A DNA stretch of 64,000 nt from Asticcacaulis solisilvae (GCF_017875235.1 NZ_JAGGMI010000010.1:1-64000); one strand, 5' to 3'. Numbered from the stretch's first letter, positions 51,197 to 59,442 are shown. Program-made: numbers and translations. Notes: a model not told the origin generated them from the letters alone.

Positions 51197-52069
51197 ATGT
51201 CCCAACCCGAACTGCTGTCCGGCCTGTCGGCCGTCGCCAACCAGTATGATGCCATCTTCTGCGACATCTGGGGCGTCATCCACAATGGCCGCCAGCACTT
51301 CCCGCCTGCCTATGAGGCGCTGAAGCGCTTCAAGGCCGAACGCGGACCGGTCGTCCTGATCTCCAATTCTCCGCGCCCGCGCGACAGCCTGGTCGCGCAA
51401 CTGGCCAGCTTGGGCATCATGGAGGACGGCTTCTCAGCCGTCATTTCCTCCGGCGATGCCACGCGCGAATATCTGCGCAAATTTGCCCCGACCGGCCCCG
51501 CCTGGCGCATTGGCGATCCGCGCGAACAGTCGCTTTACGAAGGCATCGATATCGACCTTAACGGCACGCCGGAAACCGCCGCCTTCATCTCGTGCACTTC
51601 GCCCTATAATGACGAAACCGACACGGTCGAGCAGTACCGCCCGCAGTTCGAAATCGCCGTCCAGAACCGCCAGGTCATGATCTGCGCCAATCCGGACAAG
51701 GTCGTGCAACGCGGCGACAAGATCATCATCTGCGCCGGATCCCTCGCCGATCTTTATGCCTCCATGGGCGGCGAAGTCATCATGGCCGGCAAGCCCTACG
51801 CCCCCATTTACGACATGTGCTATGCCGAACTGGACCGCCAGACCGGCCGCGCGCATGACAAGTCGCGGATTCTGGCCATCGGCGACGGCCTGCCGACCGA
51901 CGTGCTGGGCGCCAATGGCCAGGGTCTGGACCTATTGTTCATAGCCGCCGGCATCCATGCGCTGGAAGCCACCGACGATAGCGGCAAGCTCGATCCGCTG
52001 CTGCTCAAGAAGCTTCTGGACGTTGAGACCGCTAAGGCGCGCTACGTCGCCGAAGCCTTGCGCTGGTAA
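51197..52069 (+). CDS. HAD-IIA family phosphatase (TIGR01459)
   Basis: A 290-aa HAD hydrolase. Motif I is DIWGVIHNG, where the second Asp is replaced by Gly after Trp; motif II is ISNSPRP; motif IV is GDGLPTDVLGA. The spacing of cap and core fits subclass IIA (NagD-like), and this subgroup, TIGR01459, is alphaproteobacterial and often neighbours ribF. Substrate unknown. The first motif's DxW instead of DxD may mean low phosphatase activity. Confidence 0.85.
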   Translation: MSQPELLSGLSAVANQYDAIFCDIWGVIHNGRQHFPPAYEALKRFKAERGPVVLISNSPRPRDSLVAQLASLGIMEDGFSAVISSGDATREYLRKFAPTGPAWRIGDPREQSLYEGIDIDLNGTPETAAFISCTSPYNDETDTVEQYRPQFEIAVQNRQVMICANPDKVVQRGDKIIICAGSLADLYASMGGEVIMAGKPYAPIYDMCYAELDRQTGRAHDKSRILAIGDGLPTDVLGANGQGLDLLFIAAGIHALEATDDSGKLDPLLLKKLLDVETAKARYVAEALRW

Positions 52070-52072
52070 CGC

Positions 52073-52102
52073 AAAAACGCGGTGGCCATCGGCCACCGCG
52101 TT
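52073..52102 (-). terminator. Intrinsic terminator for the cheZ transcript
   Basis: AACGCGGTGGCC (52076-52087) and GGCCACCGCGTT (52091-52102) form a perfect 12-bp stem with a 3-nt loop. The run of T on the minus strand (AAAAA at 52073-52077 on plus) lets it end leftward transcription from cheZ; the plus-strand tail is not T-rich, though it may still weaken read-through. Confidence 0.8.
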
Positions 52103-52200
52103 CTCGCACCATCGCAATATATCCGCTTGCGGCTCTCTAAGGCCGCTTGTCAGCGTCTTTGCTTGTTATTTCAGGCGTTTCCTGGCTCCAAACTCAGGAC

Positions 52201-53133
52201 TTAGTCGAACAGGGCGTCGATGTCGTCCTGGCTGTTCGTCTTGCCCATGTCTTCCGGGGCAATGTCGAATAGGGCGTCGATATCGTCCTGGCTGTTCTTC
52301 TCCTCGGCTGCCGGCGCAGGGGCTGGCGCGGGTGCCGGGGCAGCAGGTTTGGGCGCTTCAGGCGCTTTCGCGGCCGGAGCCGGTTGCGGCTTGGGCGCAG
52401 GGGCCGGTTCGGGCGCCTTCGCGACCGGAGCCGGTTCAGGTTTCGATTCTGGCGCCTTGGCGGCCAGTGCGTCGGGCGTCACGGCAGGGGCCGCCGGAGC
52501 CTCGTCGAACATAGCGTCAATGGCGTCCTGCTTCGTTTCCGGACCACCGATGGCAGGACCGTTCAGCAGCAGGTCGTGACGGCGCTTCTCTTCCGCGGAC
52601 ATCTCCTTCGGCGCACCATCATCAATGCCGAGCGTGCTGGCTAGGCGGCCGACACGTTCCTCGATCTGCTTCAGGACGTTGACCACCTTCGACACACGCT
52701 GGCCGGTAATGTCCTGAAACGAACAGGCTTCGAAGATCTTCATAACCTCGTCGTCGACCTTGGACTTGTAGTCCGGGTCGGAACCGTCGTAGCCCATGAT
52801 GGCTTCGGCCGAATTCATGATGGCGTGGGTAGCGTTTTCCGTGTCACGGGTGATCGCTTCCAGCTCAGCGCCGGCGGTCGGGATGCGATCTTGCGAAATG
52901 TCGTGCGGACGCATTTCGCGGATCTCTTCCTTCGCCTTGGCAATATAGCCGGCAATGATGCTGAATTCCTCAGACCGGCGCTTGTCCAGCTGTTGAAAGA
53001 AGCCGCGCATCAGGGCGACCAGCGCTTCCGACTGCTGCATCAAATTGATCAGCTTGGGTTCGAGCTCGCCGACCATCGCGGGATCGAAATCCCCCGCATC
53101 AATGGCGTCTCGTTTTTCTGCTGGCATGGCCAT
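52201..53133 (-). CDS. cheZ: CheZ-like phosphatase with repeated CheY-docking peptides
   Basis: A 310-aa protein. Residues 20-170 are helical with the CheZ active-site SFQDITGQR (Gln140), which dephosphorylates CheY. After it lies a low-complexity Pro/Ala/Lys linker (about 215-278). The exact peptide SQDDIDALFD is present twice (281-290 and 301-310) and a degenerate copy, KQDAIDAMFD, at 201-210. This peptide resembles the CheY-binding end of E. coli CheZ (SQDQVDDLL) and FliM N-terminus (LSQAEIDALL). It lies 23 nt after the receiver gene. The start at 53133 is preferred over a TTG 15 nt upstream. Confidence 0.88.
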   Translation of the reverse strand: MAMPAEKRDAIDAGDFDPAMVGELEPKLINLMQQSEALVALMRGFFQQLDKRRSEEFSIIAGYIAKAKEEIREMRPHDISQDRIPTAGAELEAITRDTENATHAIMNSAEAIMGYDGSDPDYKSKVDDEVMKIFEACSFQDITGQRVSKVVNVLKQIEERVGRLASTLGIDDGAPKEMSAEEKRRHDLLLNGPAIGGPETKQDAIDAMFDEAPAAPAVTPDALAAKAPESKPEPAPVAKAPEPAPAPKPQPAPAAKAPEAPKPAAPAPAPAPAPAAEEKNSQDDIDALFDIAPEDMGKTNSQDDIDALFD

Positions 53134-53156
53134 AATGTTGTATTCCAAAAAGAGAC

Positions 53157-53543
53157 TTAGAACTCGCCGAGAACAGCCGTGATCTTCTGCTTGAGAGTCG
53201 CGGCATTGAATGGCTTAACAATGTAATTGTTAACGCCGGCTTTCTTGGCGGCGATAACGTTCTCGGTCTTGCTTTCGGCGGTGACCATGATGAACGGCGT
53301 CCGCTTCAGACCGTCGTCGGCGCGAACCTTGAGCAGCAGCTCGTAGCCCGTCATCGGTTCCATGTTCCAGTCGGAAATGACCAGGCCGTAGGAACCCTTT
53401 TTCATTTTTTCGAGCGCTTCGGTACCGTCCGAAGCCTCTTCAACATTCTCGAAACCCAACTGCTTCAGCAGGTTCGAGATAATCCGCAGCATGGTCTTGT
53501 AGTCGTCAACGACCAGGACCGGCATGGACATATCGATGGCCAT
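53157..53543 (-). CDS. cheY: CheY-type receiver
   Basis: A 128-aa single receiver domain: acidic Asp13/Asp14, phospho-acceptor Asp58 (VISDWN), Thr89 (MVTAES) and Lys110 (YIVKPF). It begins at the ATG 53543 (homologues start near MPVLVVDD). It is the first gene of a pair with cheZ and is very probably the CheZ substrate. No CheA, CheW or receptor gene lies in the window, so it may report to a kinase elsewhere. Confidence 0.9.
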   Translation of the reverse strand: MAIDMSMPVLVVDDYKTMLRIISNLLKQLGFENVEEASDGTEALEKMKKGSYGLVISDWNMEPMTGYELLLKVRADDGLKRTPFIMVTAESKTENVIAAKKAGVNNYIVKPFNAATLKQKITAVLGEF

Positions 53544-53837
53544 GAGTGAACGCCCCACTTTTTCTAAGTGAACCCGCAACGTGCGGGCCCTTCGGATAAG
53601 ACATGAGCCAATATGAAGCAAAGTGGATAAAATCAGGTTAAGGTCGTTTTTGAAATTTATTGATATATTTCAATAGTATAAGCTATATTAACCACGAAAT
53701 ATGGTGAAAGTCGCAAACAAATACGGACGATAAAACATAAAACTTGCCGCCCTGTCCCGGCGCAGGACATGTTTCTGGCTTGCCTCGCCCCAAGACCAAG
53801 ACGAGCGCATCATGACGCGCTGGTTTTGTCGTTCGTC
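53544..53837. other. AT-rich promoter region upstream of cheY, no gene seen
   Basis: This part of the 369-bp gap between cheY and the MaoC gene has no convincing gene. The stretch 53640-53710 is strikingly AT-rich for this genome and carries TTGAAAT (53650-53656) and ATTTCAA (53667-53673) as an inverted repeat; it probably holds the cheY-cheZ promoter on the minus strand. The rest of the gap is the palindromic repeat at 53838-53880. Confidence 0.5.
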
Positions 53838-53880
53838 GCGATATTTTGCCGAAAACCGCTTACACTTTTCGGCATATCGC
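53838..53880. repeat. REP-like palindromic element (family 2, copy 1)
   Basis: Two nested perfect stems: outer GCGATAT/ATATCGC (53838-53844, 53874-53880) and inner GCCGAAAA/TTTTCGGC (53848-53855, 53866-53873). Read on the minus strand the core is GCCGAAAAGTGTAAGCGGTTTTCGGC, given here as two stems with loop GTGTAAGCGG. The same core occurs at 58044-58082. It ends 33 bp before the MaoC start codon. Confidence 0.7.
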
Positions 53881-53912
53881 TCTAGATGGACATTCATCTT
53901 GCGGGACGCCTT

Positions 53913-54335
53913 ATGAGCACAGCCTATTATCTCGACGAACTGAGCCTGGAACAGACGGCATCGCGCGTCTTCACGGTCGACGATGCCGCCATCAACGCGT
54001 TTGCGGATGTGTCGACCGATCACAACCCGGTCCATGTCGACGAAGCCTTCGCGCTGGCGTCTCCGTTCAAGGGACGCATCGCCCACGGCATGCTGATGGG
54101 CGCCTATATCTCCGCGACGCTGGCCGGAGAGCTGCCGGGCCAGGGCGCCATCTATGTCTCGCAGTCGCTAAACTTCAAACGCGCCGTGCGCCCGGGCGAC
54201 GAAGTCACGGTCACCGTGACCATTACCGACATCGACCTGAAGTCGGGCCACGTCACCCTGTCGACCGTCGTCAAGGTGCGCAACAAGACCTTTGTCGACG
54301 GCACGGCCGTCGTCATCGCGCCGAAACGTCTTTAA
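53913..54335 (+). CDS. MaoC-family (R)-specific hydratase
   Basis: A 140-aa hot-dog-fold protein. DHNPVHVDEAFA...SPFKGRIAHGML carries the catalytic Asp/His pair of (R)-enoyl-CoA hydratases (PhaJ type), which feed fatty-acid intermediates to polyhydroxyalkanoate or reverse the step in degradation. The start at 53913 is chosen because the upstream ATG (53886) falls directly behind the palindromic repeat; the extra nine residues are not typical. It may share a transcript with ribF 10 bp downstream. Confidence 0.88.
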   Translation: MSTAYYLDELSLEQTASRVFTVDDAAINAFADVSTDHNPVHVDEAFALASPFKGRIAHGMLMGAYISATLAGELPGQGAIYVSQSLNFKRAVRPGDEVTVTVTITDIDLKSGHVTLSTVVKVRNKTFVDGTAVVIAPKRL

Positions 54336-54345
54336 GTTAAGCCTC

Positions 54346-55368
54346 ATGTTTCCCAACCTGCCCCCTGCCCTGCGTCCGGCTGGAATCCAGATTCACCACC
54401 TCAGCCTGGATGCGCAACGCTATGTGCAGGACGATGCTGAGCCCAGAGCCTCGGACCTGCCCGACGGCGCGGCGGCGGCGATCGGCAGTTTCGACGGCGT
54501 TCATACGGGACATCAACAGGTCATCGCCACGGCAGTGGCCGCGGCGAAAGCCAACGGGAAACCCTCCGCCGTCATCTGCTTCGAGCCGCACCCGCAGGGC
54601 CTGTTTCATCCGGAAGGCAAACCTTTCCGGCTGATGGACCTGTCGCAGCAGTTGCGGGCATTCGCCGCGCTCGGCGTCGACTATGCCTATGTGCTCGACT
54701 TCGACCGCCGTATGTCGCAACTGACGGCGGAAGACTTCGCCAGGCTGATCCTGGCCGAGCAACTCCGTCTCAGCCATGTGTCGGCAGGATTCGACTTCCG
54801 CTTCGGCCAGCGCGGCCAGGGCCAGGCCGAGGACCTGACCGAGTTCGGCCGGCGCTTCGGCTACACTACCGACATCCTGCCCTGCCAGACCGACGACGCC
54901 GGCAACAAGCTGTCGTCTTCAGCGGTACGTGAAGCCCTGCTGGCCGGGGATGTCTCGCGCGCGACGCAAATTCTTGGCCGCCCGCAGGCCTATCTGGGTG
55001 AAGTCATCCACGGCGCCAAGCAGGGCCGCACCATCGACTTCCCGACGCTCAACCTGAAGCTGGGCAGCTATCTTCGCCCCCGCTACGGCATCTATGTCAC
55101 GCGCACACGCTTCGGTGATGGTCGCGTCGTCAACGGGGTCAGCAATATCGGTGTCCGCCCGACGGTCGGCGGCGACATCGAACTGCTGGAAACCTACCTG
55201 TTCGACTTCGCGGAAGAGGTCTATGGCCAAGTCGTCGAAACCGAACTGCTGCATTTCATCCGTCCGGAAGCCAGGTTTGCCTCATTCGACGAACTGAAAA
55301 CCGCCATCGCGGACGATGCCGCAAAAGCACGGGCATTCTTTATTGAATCCGCTTCACCGGCTGCCTGA
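54346..55368 (+). CDS. ribF: Bifunctional riboflavin kinase/FAD synthetase
   Basis: A 340-aa RibF. The N-terminal FAD synthetase part has GSFDGVHTGH (HxGH at 53-56) and AGFDFRFGQRGQGQ; the C-terminal riboflavin kinase has GRTIDFPTLNL where the family usually reads GRTIGFPTANL, then NGVSNIGVRPTV. Together they make FMN and FAD. The start at 54346 is the ATG that begins just before the conserved domain. No FMN riboswitch is seen ahead of it. The last 29 bp overlap the GyrI-like gene on the other strand. Confidence 0.95.
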   Translation: MFPNLPPALRPAGIQIHHLSLDAQRYVQDDAEPRASDLPDGAAAAIGSFDGVHTGHQQVIATAVAAAKANGKPSAVICFEPHPQGLFHPEGKPFRLMDLSQQLRAFAALGVDYAYVLDFDRRMSQLTAEDFARLILAEQLRLSHVSAGFDFRFGQRGQGQAEDLTEFGRRFGYTTDILPCQTDDAGNKLSSSAVREALLAGDVSRATQILGRPQAYLGEVIHGAKQGRTIDFPTLNLKLGSYLRPRYGIYVTRTRFGDGRVVNGVSNIGVRPTVGGDIELLETYLFDFAEEVYGQVVETELLHFIRPEARFASFDELKTAIADDAAKARAFFIESASPAA

Positions 55369-55960
55369 GCAAGGTCCTGAGCTTTTCCGGCGCCACTTTG
55401 CGCGGATCGCCGAGATAGATTTCGTGATGCTTGCCGGTTTCCTTCAGGTCGTTGGCCGGCAGCCACTCGTCGTGCAGCCGCTTCAAGGTCGGGCCTTCGT
55501 CATCGTATGAACCGATGTGCAGTATCTGGGCGGATAAACCTTCATCCAGCACTTCCAGCCGCGCCTGCTCCACGCCCGGCAGCCCCTTCTTCATCATAAC
55601 TTCGGAGAGCGCCGCCCTGACGTGATCGGCGGTAATCCAGTCGGGCTGCAAAATCATCATGGTCCACGACCATTTCGACTTCTGCCGTGTCACGAAAGTC
55701 CCCATATCGTTCGCCCACCACAGCCCTTCCAGTGGGCCCACGACATAGTCGCGATCAAAGGCGCGCTTCGACATGAATTTCAGCGTGTAGGACAGCGAAT
55801 AGAGCGCTTCGACCGCCTGCTTATACTCCGGCGCCGTATTGGGATCACCCGCGCCATCGTACATCAGGTACGGCAGGGGCGGCACATCGACCAGGACAAA
55901 GTCCTTCGACGGGGCGCTGTAGAGCGACTTATATTCGTTTTTGAAATCGATCTTGGACAT
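55340..55960 (-). CDS. GyrI-like small-molecule-binding protein
   Basis: A 206-aa protein with a GyrI-like/SOUL-type domain (PF06445), recognised by YLMYDGAGDPNTAPEY near the front, GLWWANDMGTF, WSWTMMILQPDWIT and QILHIGSYDDEGPTLKRLHDEWL. Such domains bind drugs or small ligands, here with no DNA-binding domain fused. Its end overlaps ribF on the other strand by 29 bp. Possible roles are toxin resistance or ligand sequestration. Confidence 0.8.
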   Translation of the reverse strand: MSKIDFKNEYKSLYSAPSKDFVLVDVPPLPYLMYDGAGDPNTAPEYKQAVEALYSLSYTLKFMSKRAFDRDYVVGPLEGLWWANDMGTFVTRQKSKWSWTMMILQPDWITADHVRAALSEVMMKKGLPGVEQARLEVLDEGLSAQILHIGSYDDEGPTLKRLHDEWLPANDLKETGKHHEIYLGDPRKVAPEKLRTLLRQPVKRIQ

Positions 55961-56038
55961 GGACGCATCCTGAAAGTGTCTGAACTGACTTCAAAATGCG
56001 CCCACGCGCTGCAAAAAAACGGCAGCACCTCTTACCCA

Positions 56039-56812
56039 TCAGAACGGCGACTTGAGAATGCCGGCATAGTAGAGTTGGTACTTCCAGAAACGGATATACT
56101 TGCCGATCTTGGTCTTGGGACGCGGCGCCGTGCCAGGGTCGGAGACATTGCGGCCATGACCGATATGGCGCGCCACGCCGGGCAACAGGAAGGCCTGGGT
56201 CCCAACTTCCTTGATGATGGCCGACATGCGGTCGGGCGTCACGCGGTTGAACGGCTTATAGCGATGATAGATCTCGGTGCGGAACAGGCCAGGATTGGGC
56301 GACCAGCCGAACCACTCCGGATGCGCCTTGGGACTGATGTGCGCGAATTCACGGCCAGCATAGGTTTCTGGCGTCGAGCGCCGGCGGTATTTGCCCTTGA
56401 TCTCGTCAAACGCCCGGACGGTCACATTGGTGATCCTGGGGTTGGCCTCGAAGGCCGCCAGCGCCCCTTCCCAGTCGACCGGGCCGTCGAACGCCCAGTC
56501 ATCTTCCAGATGGAAAAGATAAGGCGTCTCCACCGCCGAATAAAGGCGGTCGATCGAGGTCATCAGCCCCGTGCGGCCCTCACCCGTCAGCACCTGGGCG
56601 TAGGGCATGCGCGCCTTGACGGCCGAAATCACGCCCTCATCGGCTGAATCTTCCGACACGATATACTTGCCGCCGGTATTGTAGCGTTGAAAGGTCTCCA
56701 GCGTCTTTTCCAGGAGGTCCAGGCGGCCGCAACTGGTAATGCAGATCGTCACGCTGTCGGGAATTGCCCGGGGAGTCTGATCCGTCTGTTCCACGATATT
56801 CCCTCGCCACAT
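56039..56812 (-). CDS. GT2-type glycosyltransferase-like protein
   Basis: A 257-aa GT-A-like protein without a membrane helix. VTICITSCGRLDLLEKTLETFQRY at the front and LFHLEDDW, a DxD-like motif, are GT2 features; later AHPEWFGWSPNPGLFRTEIY is common in the small group of uncharacterised transferases. A GTG at 56794 has a better ribosome-binding site (GAGGG) than the ATG at 56812. Substrate unknown. It lies in a leftward set with the DUF3089 gene. Confidence 0.78.
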   Translation of the reverse strand: MWRGNIVEQTDQTPRAIPDSVTICITSCGRLDLLEKTLETFQRYNTGGKYIVSEDSADEGVISAVKARMPYAQVLTGEGRTGLMTSIDRLYSAVETPYLFHLEDDWAFDGPVDWEGALAAFEANPRITNVTVRAFDEIKGKYRRRSTPETYAGREFAHISPKAHPEWFGWSPNPGLFRTEIYHRYKPFNRVTPDRMSAIIKEVGTQAFLLPGVARHIGHGRNVSDPGTAPRPKTKIGKYIRFWKYQLYYAGILKSPF

Positions 56813-56848
56813 ATCTTCCGGGCAGTTAGTCCGCGCCGCGCGGGCAAG

Positions 56849-58009
56849 TCAATTTTTTTCCGGTCTGGCGCGGAACAGGTCGACCCGCGCCTGGAAGTCG
56901 GCCTGCAGGTCGCCGTAGAACAGGTTGTAGCTGTTGACCTTGCGCGCGCCTTCCCAGGTATCGGCCCCCTTGAACGCCGGTGAAGATGGCTTGTCCACGG
57001 TCAAAAGCCCGCGCAGGCACCGCGCGGACACCTTGTGCGGGATCAAGGCTGGCGGCGTCCCCCACTCCAACCCCGTGGCGTTGGTCGCCCCCAGCGACGC
57101 CTTTTCGTCAACGCCACCGCCGCCGGCGGCGCCCGTCAGCGGGTTGACGCAGATGGCCGGGCGGCTGTCGAGCGCCTCCAGATAACCGGCCTCGTTCCAG
57201 TAGACGCCACGCCGCAGGAGCAGCAGCAGGCTTTCCGGCTCTTCTGACGCGACGGTCTGGTAGGCGACGACGCAGCCGGTCTGCACCCGCGCCGCGCAGG
57301 CCGGCAGGTCGAGATAGGACTTGCCGTTGATCTCCTCAGGCACCAGGCTTTCCAGGAGATAGACGGCGACAAGCTGCGCCTTCAACTCCGGATCGGAGAC
57401 GACGCGTGTGCGGATCAGCTTTTGCGCCAGCAGGGCACCCTGTTCCAGACCGACGATAACAAAGCCCTTGCCACCCTTGCGGCTCTTGAGGAAGCGCTCG
57501 AAGGCGGCGTCAATGTCGATATAGGCGAACTCGCGCGCCTGGCGCGCGTCCTCGCGGCCGGTGAGTTGCGTAAACAGGCTGGCCTGGCGGTATTTGGGCG
57601 CATAGATATTGCCGCCAATAGCGAACGGTCCCGCATAGTTGGGCAGTTGTACCTGCTCGACCTCGCGGACGGCCGAGCCCTTGTCGATGGGGGCCAGCCA
57701 GCCGCCGCCGCCATTATAGCTGGTGGCGTGGATGAAAAAGACGTCCACCTTGCGCGGATCGGCCGAATACCTGGCGATGGCCGGGTTAAGGAACCAGCTT
57801 TCCGCCTTGCGGTAATCCGGCGCTTCCGGCGGCACATAGATCTGGAACGGAATCTTCGGATCGAGCTGGCCGCGGTGGAAGTCGTTCTGCAGGTAAGACC
57901 ATGCCAGTCCCACGACCATCGCGGCCAGCGCCAGCGACATGAGAAAGACGCGGTTGCGCAAGGCGCGCTGCAGCCACTCCGGCAGGGACTTGATCATGGC
58001 CGGGAGCAT
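56849..58009 (-). CDS. DUF3089 protein with possible dead alpha/beta hydrolase site
   Basis: A 386-aa protein with one N-terminal membrane helix (about 18-37) and a DUF3089 alpha/beta-hydrolase domain outside. VDVFFIHATSYNGGGGW and the FVIVGLEQGALLAQKL segment are family marks. Family members have GHSQG there with the nucleophilic Ser; here the sequence is GLEQG, so the Ser is lost. GGGAG lies 6 nt before the ATG. The product may still bind ligand but is unlikely to hydrolyse esters in the usual way. Confidence 0.8.
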   Translation of the reverse strand: MLPAMIKSLPEWLQRALRNRVFLMSLALAAMVVGLAWSYLQNDFHRGQLDPKIPFQIYVPPEAPDYRKAESWFLNPAIARYSADPRKVDVFFIHATSYNGGGGWLAPIDKGSAVREVEQVQLPNYAGPFAIGGNIYAPKYRQASLFTQLTGREDARQAREFAYIDIDAAFERFLKSRKGGKGFVIVGLEQGALLAQKLIRTRVVSDPELKAQLVAVYLLESLVPEEINGKSYLDLPACAARVQTGCVVAYQTVASEEPESLLLLLRRGVYWNEAGYLEALDSRPAICVNPLTGAAGGGGVDEKASLGATNATGLEWGTPPALIPHKVSARCLRGLLTVDKPSSPAFKGADTWEGARKVNSYNLFYGDLQADFQARVDLFRARPEKN

Positions 58010-58043
58010 AGAAACTCCCGGCCATTTTGAAAAGCCCGATCAG

Positions 58044-58082
58044 CAATGCGCCGAAAAGTGTGTCGCGGTTTCTGGCGCATTG
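58044..58082. repeat. REP-like palindromic element (family 2, copy 2)
   Basis: CAATGCGCC (58044-58052) and GGCGCATTG (58074-58082) form a perfect 9-bp stem; between them lies GAAAAGTGTGTCGCGGTTT, matching the core of the element at 53838-53880 in opposite orientation. It fills most of the gap between the sugar dehydrogenase and DUF3089 genes and may end the first transcript. Confidence 0.65.
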
Positions 58083-58113
58083 CGATCCAGAAAAAATGAC
58101 GATCTTGATCGCG

Positions 58114-59226
58114 TCAGGTTTTTGGCGACAGCTTGAGCAGGCGGCCGTCACCGTCTTCCAACAGGTAGATATTGCCGTCCGGCCCCTGTTCGACGTCGCG
58201 GATGCGAGTCTCCATGTCCCACTGGTCGGCCTTGGTTGCCTTGGCGCCGTCGATATCGACCCGGATCAAAGCCTGGCCGGACAGCGCCCCGATAAAGGCG
58301 TCGCCCTTCCACTGCGGAAACTTGTCGCCGGTATAGATAATCAGGCTCGACGGCGAAATCGAAGGGTTCCACCACACCTTGGGCGCTTCGAATTCGGGAC
58401 GCGTCGGATGGTCGGGGATGTCGGCATCGTCATAGCCGCTGCCGTTTGACACGACTGGCCAGCCATAGTTCTTGCCGGCGACGATCAGGTTGAGTTCATC
58501 GCCGCCCTTGGGGCCCATCTCGTTTTCCCACAACTGGCCGTCGGGCGCGAAGGCCAGGCCATACAGATTGCGGTGACCATAGCTCCAGACCTCGTCCGAC
58601 GTGCCGCCCTTGCCCGCCAGCGGGTTGCCGGGCGCCGGCTTGCCATCCAGCGTCAGGCGCAAGACCTTGCCGAGGTTAACCTTCACGTCCTGCGACGGGG
58701 TCTTCTTGTTGCGTTCACCCGCCGTGACGAACAGGTATTTCTTGTCGGGCGAGAGGGCCAGCTTCTGCGAATAGTGGAAGTCGGTGTCCGCCATCTTGGC
58801 CTGGCGCCAGATCACCGTCAGGCCTTCCAGGCGCGGATTGGCGTCGAGCACCAGCTTGGCGCGGGCAAGCGCCGCACCATTCCCGCCGTCGCCAGGTTCG
58901 CTGAAGGTCAAATAAACCGTGCCCGTCGTCGCATAGTCCGGCGCGGCGAGAATATCCCCAAGCGAACCCTGGCCGTTGTCGTCGACCTTCGGGACGCCGG
59001 CCACGTCCTTGGAAACGCCTTTCGACAGCCACTTCATCGTGCCGGACTTTTCGGTGACGAGCATGTCGCCATTGGGCAGGAAGGTCATGGCCCAGGGCGT
59101 GTCGAACTTGGCGACTTCGGTAATGGTGAAAGGCGCGCCGTCGGCGGCGATGGAGGGCGTCTGCTGGCAAGCCGTAATAGCGAGGGCGGACAAGGCGGCG
59201 GTAAGCGCCAGATTGAGTTTGCGCAT
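58114..59226 (-). CDS. PQQ-dependent sugar dehydrogenase-family lipoprotein
   Basis: A 370-aa exported lipoprotein (lipobox ITAC, about residue 20) with a six-bladed propeller of the soluble glucose dehydrogenase/aldose dehydrogenase (GSDH) type. Features are FDTPWAMTFLPNGDMLVTEKSGTM, WSYGHRNLYGLAFAPDGQLWENEMGPKGGDELN with the PQQ-site Arg/His, and RDVEQGPDGNIYLLEDGDGRLLKL. These oxidise sugars in the periplasm and pass electrons to the respiratory chain. AAAGGA lies 8 nt upstream. Cofactor synthesis genes are not in the window. Confidence 0.9.
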   Translation of the reverse strand: MRKLNLALTAALSALAITACQQTPSIAADGAPFTITEVAKFDTPWAMTFLPNGDMLVTEKSGTMKWLSKGVSKDVAGVPKVDDNGQGSLGDILAAPDYATTGTVYLTFSEPGDGGNGAALARAKLVLDANPRLEGLTVIWRQAKMADTDFHYSQKLALSPDKKYLFVTAGERNKKTPSQDVKVNLGKVLRLTLDGKPAPGNPLAGKGGTSDEVWSYGHRNLYGLAFAPDGQLWENEMGPKGGDELNLIVAGKNYGWPVVSNGSGYDDADIPDHPTRPEFEAPKVWWNPSISPSSLIIYTGDKFPQWKGDAFIGALSGQALIRVDIDGAKATKADQWDMETRIRDVEQGPDGNIYLLEDGDGRLLKLSPKT

Positions 59227-59411
59227 GGGTCGGGTCCTTTGCGGCGGGAAAGGCAGGCGAAAGCGATACTGGTTTGAAAAGGATCAAACGGACTTACAGG
59301 AGGTTTTCCGTCTGACGCAATATGGAAGGTGAGTTTAGGCTAGGCACGACACGGACGCTCTGATAAAGCCGTGGCCATGTCGAAAACGGGCGCCACCATA
59401 CGAATTATGGC

Positions 59412-59442
59412 CCCGGCACGGGCCTGAGTGCGCCCTGCCGGG
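59412..59442 (+). other. Hairpin in the ileS 5' leader
   Basis: CCCGGCA (59412-59418) pairs with TGCCGGG (59436-59442) and inner GGGC/GCCC (59420-59423, 59432-59435), giving an 11-bp stem with an 8-nt loop. It lies 51 bp ahead of the ileS ATG. A terminator is unlikely because no rightward gene ends upstream; a leader control element is possible. The rest of 59227-59493 shows no gene. Confidence 0.4.

Noticed and set aside
54300-54350. FMN riboswitch before ribF
   Set aside because: Only about 10 bp separate the MaoC stop from the ribF start, too short for an RFN element.
58044-58082. Simple terminator for the sugar dehydrogenase gene
   Set aside because: The hairpin has a long loop and its core repeats elsewhere, so it is better described as a REP-like element, though it may also end transcription.
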